From contig JAHRXB010000197.1 of the NCBI GenBank assembly GCA_019104905.1, forward strand, positions 1 to 27,300: 27,300 bases of DNA, written 5' to 3'. Source of the DNA: Bdellovibrio sp. GTDB taxonomy: Bacteria; Bdellovibrionota; Bdellovibrionia; Bdellovibrionales; Bdellovibrionaceae. The notes under the pieces were generated by a model. The model did not search any database, was not told the DNA's origin, and saw only the letters and a list, made by a program, of their open reading frames with translations. Of this stretch, positions 23,071-27,300 are shown piece by piece. The first letter of the stretch is position 1; each line of letters begins with the position of its first letter. The translations under genes were made by a program, and so were the position numbers.

Positions 23071-24021
23071 TTAAAAGTGCCGCCAGCCTTTGAATTCCGT
23101 GATTTCTTTTTTGCCGTCGGCGTGCGTGACGAAAACCCCCGGGGATTCGGTAAACTGCCCGACCAGGTGCCAGCCTGGGAAAAGGTCATAGTCGTCAGGG
23201 GAGATCGCCAGAAGAAGTTCAAAGTCTTCACCTCCCCAAAGTGCAAATTCTTCGGCGGGAATTCCTAGCTCCAAAGACATTTTCGAAGTGTCCGCATGAA
23301 GGGGAAGATTTTCCGAAAAGATATGAAAGCCCAATGGCTGAGGGCAAAGTTGAAGGGCGTCGTTGATAAGTCCGTCGCTACAGTCCATGAGGGCGTGTAC
23401 TTTGTCGTGACGTTCTTGCAGACCGGAAACCAGATCCAAGCGAGGCAGGGGGCGCAGGTGTTTCCTTTTCGCCTCGTCATAACCTTCTTTCTTTTTGGTC
23501 AGGGCCAGTAATCCTGTGTGCGACAATCCGAGGGGGCCACTGCTAAGCAGGAGATCTCCGGATTGCACTCCTTTGCGGGTCAAAGGTTTTTCAACAGATC
23601 CATGCATGCTGACGTCAATGACCAGTTTATCATTAGTGGCGGAGAGGTCTCCGCCAACGACTTCGCAATTGTATTCGTCGCCGAGACTGCTCATGCCTTT
23701 ATAGAAGTCGTCAAGCCAAGATTCGTTTATTTTTGCAGGCAAAGCCAACGAGACCTGGGCGAAGTGAGGTTGGGCTCCCATAGCAGCAATATCGCTCAGA
23801 TTGACCGACAAGGCTTTGTGCCCAAGATCAAAAGCACTCGCATAGTCCAGTTTAAAGTGAATATCTTCAACCATCATATCTTGGCAAATCACTGAATAAC
23901 CAGGGAAGTTCTTAAAGACAAAGGCGTCATCACCCAGCGGCACAACGGTGTGTTCGTTTTGACGCTGGACCCGATAGCGAATCATCTGAATAAGCGACCA
24001 TTCTTTCGGAGTATTTTGCAT
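23071..24021 (-). CDS. thiL: Thiamine-monophosphate kinase
   Basis: A 316-residue cytosolic kinase that phosphorylates thiamine monophosphate to the active cofactor thiamine diphosphate using ATP. It belongs to the PurM/SelD (AIRS) fold, with the expected blocks: GDDAFVF (30-36), a DMMVEDIHF segment (48-56) matching the usual DMLVEGVHF, and the hallmark NLSDIAAMGAQP (74-85). VGGDLSAT (122-129), MDCSDGLINDA (about 212-222) and GGEDFELLLAI (about 264-274) follow. The metal-binding aspartates of these motifs are present. AGGG lies about 8 bases before ATG 24021. It is divergent from ppk1 with a 78-base gap and precedes the PilZ gene, probably in one transcript. No TPP riboswitch is visible in the short leader. 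Confidence 0.94.
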   Translation of the reverse strand: MQNTPKEWSLIQMIRYRVQRQNEHTVVPLGDDAFVFKNFPGYSVICQDMMVEDIHFKLDYASAFDLGHKALSVNLSDIAAMGAQPHFAQVSLALPAKINESWLDDFYKGMSSLGDEYNCEVVGGDLSATNDKLVIDVSMHGSVEKPLTRKGVQSGDLLLSSGPLGLSHTGLLALTKKKEGYDEAKRKHLRPLPRLDLVSGLQERHDKVHALMDCSDGLINDALQLCPQPLGFHIFSENLPLHADTSKMSLELGIPAEEFALWGGEDFELLLAISPDDYDLFPGWHLVGQFTESPGVFVTHADGKKEITEFKGWRHF

Positions 24022-24042
24022 GCCATTTTCCCTGAGAAGACA

Positions 24043-24071
24043 TTGCTAAAAATTTGGCTTTATTGTGAAAT
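24043..24071 (+). promoter_or_regulatory. Candidate ppk1 promoter
   Basis: TTGCTA (24043-24048) and TGAAAT (24066-24071) are separated by 17 bases, 29 bases before the TTG start codon. Each hexamer matches consensus at 4 of 6 positions. It overlaps the candidate thiL promoter on the other strand. Confidence 0.4.
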
Positions 24072-24089
24072 AGCTAGACGAGGAGTCAA
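24062..24089 (-). promoter_or_regulatory. Candidate thiL promoter
   Basis: On the minus strand, TTGACT (24084-24089) is followed after 16 bases by CACAAT (24062-24067), 41 bases ahead of the thiL start. Its -10 overlaps the -10 proposed for ppk1, so the two promoters could exclude each other. Confidence 0.4.
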
Positions 24090-24099
24090 GGAGGATTCT

Positions 24100-26265
24100 T
24101 TGAATACGTCAAAAGTGGCTTCGCCGAAAAGAACATCTAAAAAGAAATCGACAAGAAAGCCCAAGGTTGTCGAACATCCTCTGTCATCTGAAAGTCTTTT
24201 CAGCAGTCGAGAAATCGGATGGTTGAATTTCAATCGTCGTGTTTTGACGGAAGCGGAGGATCCTCGCAATCCTCTTTTAGAGCGGGTGAAGTTCTTGAGT
24301 ATTTCGAGCTCCAATTTGGACGAGTTTTTTATGAAACGAGTCGGTGGCTTGAAGCGCCATGTGGCGTATGGCATTTCTCCGAAGTCGTCAGATGGCAAAA
24401 CGCCGCTGCATCAACTTCAAGAGATTCGTCAATTTGTAAACCCTATGTTAAAAGACCAGGCCCATTGTTATTATAAATCTTTAAAGCCCGCTCTTGAAAA
24501 AGAGGGGGTCTTTCTTCTGACGTGGAAAGAACTGACAGAGAAAGAAAAGGACCTGGTCAAAAAATACTACAACAAAAATGTCTTTCCCGTTTTGACACCT
24601 CTGTCGGTAGACCCGGGGCATCCGTTTCCTTTTATTTCAAACTTATCTATTTCGCTTGGCGTGACTTTGAAGCATCCCAACAATGAAGATAAGCTGTTTG
24701 CGCGGATCAAGGTTCCCAAAGTTTTGCCTCAGTGGATTCGCGTGGATTCAGAGTCTTCGACGTTAAAATTTGTAAGTCTGCTGGAAGTGATCAAAGAGAA
24801 TCTTGCGGATCTTTTTCCGGCCATGCAGGTTTTGGACGTGATGCCTTTTCGCCTCACTCGCAACGCGGATTCCGATCATGATCAAGAGGATGCGGAAGAT
24901 TTGCTGGAAGCCATTGAAGAAGAGTTGCGCCAGCGTCGTTTTGCCGAAGTGGTCCGTCTGGAGCATGGCCCCCATCCGGATCCTTGGATGTTGAAGTTCC
25001 TCATGGAAGAGCTGGAAATTTCAGAAGAAGATATTTATGAACTGCCGGGTCTGTTGGATTTTTCAGATCTCGGAGTCATTGCAGATGTTAATTTGCCGAA
25101 GCTTAAGTTTGAACCCTACACCCCCGTTGTCCCGCCAGCATTTGCCGAGGAGGGCGTGGGGATATTTAACTCAATTAAGATTGCGGATCAGTTGATCCAC
25201 AATCCTTTTGAAAGTTTTGCCGCTTCGGTAGAAAAGTTCATTCGTGTGGCTTGTGACGATCCCAAAGTTCTGGCCATCAAGATGACCTTGTATCGTACCG
25301 GCGACAACAGCCCCTTTATTCGTTCATTAATCCGCGCGGCAGAACAAGGTAAACAAGTGGTTTGCCTGGTTGAACTCAAAGCCCGCTTTGATGAAGAGCG
25401 AAATATTTATTGGGCGACGGAATTGGAAAACGCCGGCGTTCATGTCGTTTATGGTGTTGTGGGGTTGAAAACTCATGCGAAGACTGCTTTGGTGGTGCGC
25501 CAAGAGCAAGAGGGACTTAAGTGCTATTGCCATATCGGAACGGGAAACTACAATGTGGCGACCTCAAGATTTTACACGGACCTGGGACTTTTAACAGCCA
25601 GGGATGAAATCACCAATGATGTGGTTGAGTTCTTTCATTATTTAACCGGACGTTCGTTAAAGAACAACTATCAGAATTTATTAATTGCGCCGGTGAATAT
25701 GTTTACGCGCTTTAAAGCGATGATTGAACGTGAAGCAGAGCACGCCAAGGCGGGGCGGCCCGCACAAATTATCGCGAAGTTTAATAACTTCGAAGAAAAT
25801 GACATTGCGGTGACACTCTATGCAGCCTCTCAAAAAGGTGTGGATATCGATATGATCGTGCGCGGATTTTGCTGTTTGCGCCCGGGCGTTCCAGGCATGA
25901 GTGAAAAGATTCGTGTGATCTCCATCATTGGAAGATATTTGGAACACTCGCGACTTTTCTATTTTAGAAATGGTGCCAAAGATCCTGTCGATGGCGAGTT
26001 CTTTATTGGCTCTGCAGACTGGATGTATCGGAATCTTCATGCTCGTGTAGAGGCCATTGTGCCTATTTTGGATCGCAATCTTCGTGAAAAGTGTTGGGAG
26101 ATCCTTCAGCTTTGCATTAAAGAACAGCGTCAGGCTTGGCAGATGAATTCGGATGGAACCTACACTCATCGAACCTCTTCCGAGGTCGGAATTCATCAGA
26201 CCCTGATGCAAATCGCTAAGACACGAATCAGCATGGTTGAAGAAAATCATTCGGGAGCGGAGTAG
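24100..26265 (+). CDS. ppk1: Polyphosphate kinase 1
   Basis: A 721-residue enzyme that polymerises the gamma-phosphate of ATP into inorganic polyphosphate, reversibly; usually membrane-associated. After a basic, low-complexity N-terminus of about 25 residues, the PPK N-domain begins at SREIGWLNFNRRVL, continues with SISSSNLDEFFMKRV, and is followed by the middle domain. Two phospholipase-D-like catalytic domains contain H459 in LKTHAKT (the predicted autophosphorylated histidine), HIGTGNYN at 478-485 and H616 in RYLEHSRLFYF. I chose the TTG at 24100 because AAGGAGG (24088-24094) sits 5 bases ahead. The frame is open upstream to 23950, but that part lies within divergent thiL. The product is slightly longer than typical (about 690). 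The sixA-like gene follows after 4 bases. Confidence 0.95.
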   Translation: MNTSKVASPKRTSKKKSTRKPKVVEHPLSSESLFSSREIGWLNFNRRVLTEAEDPRNPLLERVKFLSISSSNLDEFFMKRVGGLKRHVAYGISPKSSDGKTPLHQLQEIRQFVNPMLKDQAHCYYKSLKPALEKEGVFLLTWKELTEKEKDLVKKYYNKNVFPVLTPLSVDPGHPFPFISNLSISLGVTLKHPNNEDKLFARIKVPKVLPQWIRVDSESSTLKFVSLLEVIKENLADLFPAMQVLDVMPFRLTRNADSDHDQEDAEDLLEAIEEELRQRRFAEVVRLEHGPHPDPWMLKFLMEELEISEEDIYELPGLLDFSDLGVIADVNLPKLKFEPYTPVVPPAFAEEGVGIFNSIKIADQLIHNPFESFAASVEKFIRVACDDPKVLAIKMTLYRTGDNSPFIRSLIRAAEQGKQVVCLVELKARFDEERNIYWATELENAGVHVVYGVVGLKTHAKTALVVRQEQEGLKCYCHIGTGNYNVATSRFYTDLGLLTARDEITNDVVEFFHYLTGRSLKNNYQNLLIAPVNMFTRFKAMIEREAEHAKAGRPAQIIAKFNNFEENDIAVTLYAASQKGVDIDMIVRGFCCLRPGVPGMSEKIRVISIIGRYLEHSRLFYFRNGAKDPVDGEFFIGSADWMYRNLHARVEAIVPILDRNLREKCWEILQLCIKEQRQAWQMNSDGTYTHRTSSEVGIHQTLMQIAKTRISMVEENHSGAE

Positions 26266-26269
26266 ACGT

Positions 26270-26776
26270 GTGGAGCTAATTATTATTCGTCATGCGGTGG
26301 CTGAGGAGCGGGAAGACTTTGTAAAAAAAGGTCTCGAAGACCATATGCGCCCGCTCACTCTCAAAGGGCGCAAACGAATGCAAAAGGTCTGTGTTCGTCT
26401 GCTCGATTTTGTGAAAGAAGTTGATCTGATTGTTTCAAGTCCTTTGACGCGAGCTCGTCAGACGGCGGAGATTGTTTCTCAGATCTATTTTGAGACAAAG
26501 GTGGTGGAAGCTCCAGAGTTGGTTCCTCACAGTCCTCCGCAGGCCTTCTTGAAATGGCTTAGAACGCAGGCGCGAACTCATCGCCGTCTGGTGATTGTCG
26601 GTCATGAACCTCATCTCAGTTCTTTTGCTAGCTATCTTCTGAGTGGGAAGACGGAAAGTTTTATTGATTTAAAGAAGAGCGGTGTGATCGCCCTGGAGAT
26701 CGAATCCTTCGCACACGCAGAAGCTGGGACGGCCCAGCTTCTGTATGCGATTCCGCCGAAATTTCTGATCGACTAG
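26270..26776 (+). CDS. sixA: SixA-like phosphohistidine phosphatase
   Basis: A 168-residue histidine phosphatase (phosphoglycerate-mutase superfamily), the size of SixA, which removes phosphate from phosphohistidine in signalling or phosphotransfer proteins. The RHG-type motif is IIRHAVAE near the N-terminus with the catalytic His; VDLIVSSPLTRARQTAEIV supplies the conserved Arg and Ser; VIVGHEPHLSSF supplies the second His. The start is taken as GTG 26270 (V-E-L-I-I-I-R-H-A), because the RHA motif normally begins within ten residues and GGAG in the last ppk1 codons is 7 bases away. Tight linkage to ppk1 suggests a link with phosphohistidine chemistry, but that is inference. Its TAG stop shares CTAG with the convergent gene. 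Confidence 0.88.
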   Translation: MELIIIRHAVAEEREDFVKKGLEDHMRPLTLKGRKRMQKVCVRLLDFVKEVDLIVSSPLTRARQTAEIVSQIYFETKVVEAPELVPHSPPQAFLKWLRTQARTHRRLVIVGHEPHLSSFASYLLSGKTESFIDLKKSGVIALEIESFAHAEAGTAQLLYAIPPKFLID

Positions 26777-27300
26777 GGAAGGAATTCCAGAGCCTTGAAA
26801 TAGGCCTCCGAAGAGTCCCCGGCATCGTTCGAATCATGTTGAATGGTGATCGCCACGATCTCCATATCATTCACGTTTTTATCCGGGAAGGCTCGCTTCA
26901 GATCCTCCACCAAGTTTCTTTCATAAAGCTGAGCTTTTCCCAGCATATCTTGGTTGTTCAGCAGAAGTTGTTTCGCCTCAGGCAAAGTGGCAACAACCAC
27001 GTTCTTATTTGAATACCAATTTTCAAAGATGTCTCCGGCTTTGCGGTTTTCTCCTGGAGCGGCATCACCCCAGTAGTATCCGAAAAGGAAGACCTTATCG
27101 TTTTTAGGATCCACAAGAGTGCGATCGTTGTTGGCTTTGCCGTGACGAACCGTGAACCAGACTTGGAAAGCCGAATCGTCTTTGCCGGTTTTACCTTTTA
27201 CGGGATCTGCGCCCTGCACCCCTTTGGTGACGGCCAGCTTCAACTTCATTTTTGCGAAGTCGATAGGGGAAAAACGATAAGCTAAGGTTGTCATGCGAAT
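26773..27300 (-). CDS. DUF3047-like protein, 5' end outside window
   Basis: The visible 173 or more residues resemble the DUF3047 family, whose function is unknown. Shared features are the GKDDSAFQVWFTV segment (like the family's GDDFAxRVYVVF), VFLFGYYWG, a middle part with NVVVATLPEAKQ, a conserved helix NLVEDLKRAFPD, and the C-terminal block IAITIQHDSNDAGDSSEAYFKALEF (in the family usually IAIMTDTDNTG...AYYGDI), given here only in outline. An in-frame ATG is at 27294, but the frame stays open to the right edge and no signal peptide is seen, whereas family members are often exported. The gene therefore probably continues beyond the window. It is convergent with sixA, and their stops overlap in CTAG (26773-26776). 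Confidence 0.7.
   Translation of the reverse strand: MRMTTLAYRFSPIDFAKMKLKLAVTKGVQGADPVKGKTGKDDSAFQVWFTVRHGKANNDRTLVDPKNDKVFLFGYYWGDAAPGENRKAGDIFENWYSNKNVVVATLPEAKQLLLNNQDMLGKAQLYERNLVEDLKRAFPDKNVNDMEIVAITIQHDSNDAGDSSEAYFKALEFLP

Noticed and set aside
23004..23246. N-terminal extension of the PilZ protein into thiL
   Set aside because: The extra 81 residues are low-quality sequence read out of frame through thiL codons, and the PilZ domain begins right after ATG 23003.
23950..24099. Longer N-terminus for polyphosphate kinase
   Set aside because: It would overlap the thiL coding start on the opposite strand, and the TTG at 24100 has an excellent AAGGAGG at the correct distance.

Overview
The window looks like an ordinary, gene-dense chromosomal segment of a Gram-negative bacterium, most likely Bdellovibrio or a relative in the Bdellovibrionota. 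This is an inference. It rests on an elongation factor G of the mitochondrial/spirochaete-planctomycete-'delta' type, on many secreted proteins and outer-membrane proteins with no obvious family, on a PilZ-domain protein, and on small scattered operons with short gaps. I see no tRNA, rRNA, CRISPR array, insertion sequence, phage gene or replication origin.

Layout. 1-5800: a secreted protein with a duplicated cysteine module (-), a secreted App1-like phosphatase (+), then a leftward run CNNM/CBS protein - cutA - pyrE - secreted proline-tailed protein, and a periplasmic dienelactone-hydrolase-like enzyme (+). 5800-8850: a small Gly-rich secreted protein (+), fusA (-), and a 355-base divergent gap holding a 142-base nested palindrome. 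8850-12870: a compact rightward operon recQ - aat - ABC-F (uup-like). 12890-19440: a leftward operon of three envelope proteins (predicted beta-barrel, TolC-like outer-membrane factor, lipoprotein) divergent from a large RND pump gene. No periplasmic adaptor gene is visible. 19480-22470: rsmG (+), overlapping tail-to-tail with a leftward ygiD-like dioxygenase - yceI pair. That pair is divergent from a LysR-type regulator. 22460-27300: thiL and a PilZ gene leftward with a terminator. Divergent from them is ppk1 - sixA rightward, which meets tail-to-tail a DUF3047-like gene that runs off the right edge.

How the genes may work together. recQ, aat and the ABC-F gene are probably co-transcribed, although their roles (DNA repair, N-end rule tagging, ribosome rescue) are unrelated. 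The RND pump and the TolC-like operon probably form, or contribute to, an efflux unit. The LysR gene probably controls yceI-ygiD and perhaps itself. Polyphosphate kinase and the SixA-like phosphatase are translated nearly end to end. Intrinsic terminators close most units. Two convergent gene pairs share their stop codons and leave no room for a terminator.

Nothing here is a clear new defence or mobile system. The most unusual items are the palindrome between fusA and recQ, the RND/outer-membrane gene set with two unfamiliar partners, and a palindrome straddling the start codon of the LysR gene.
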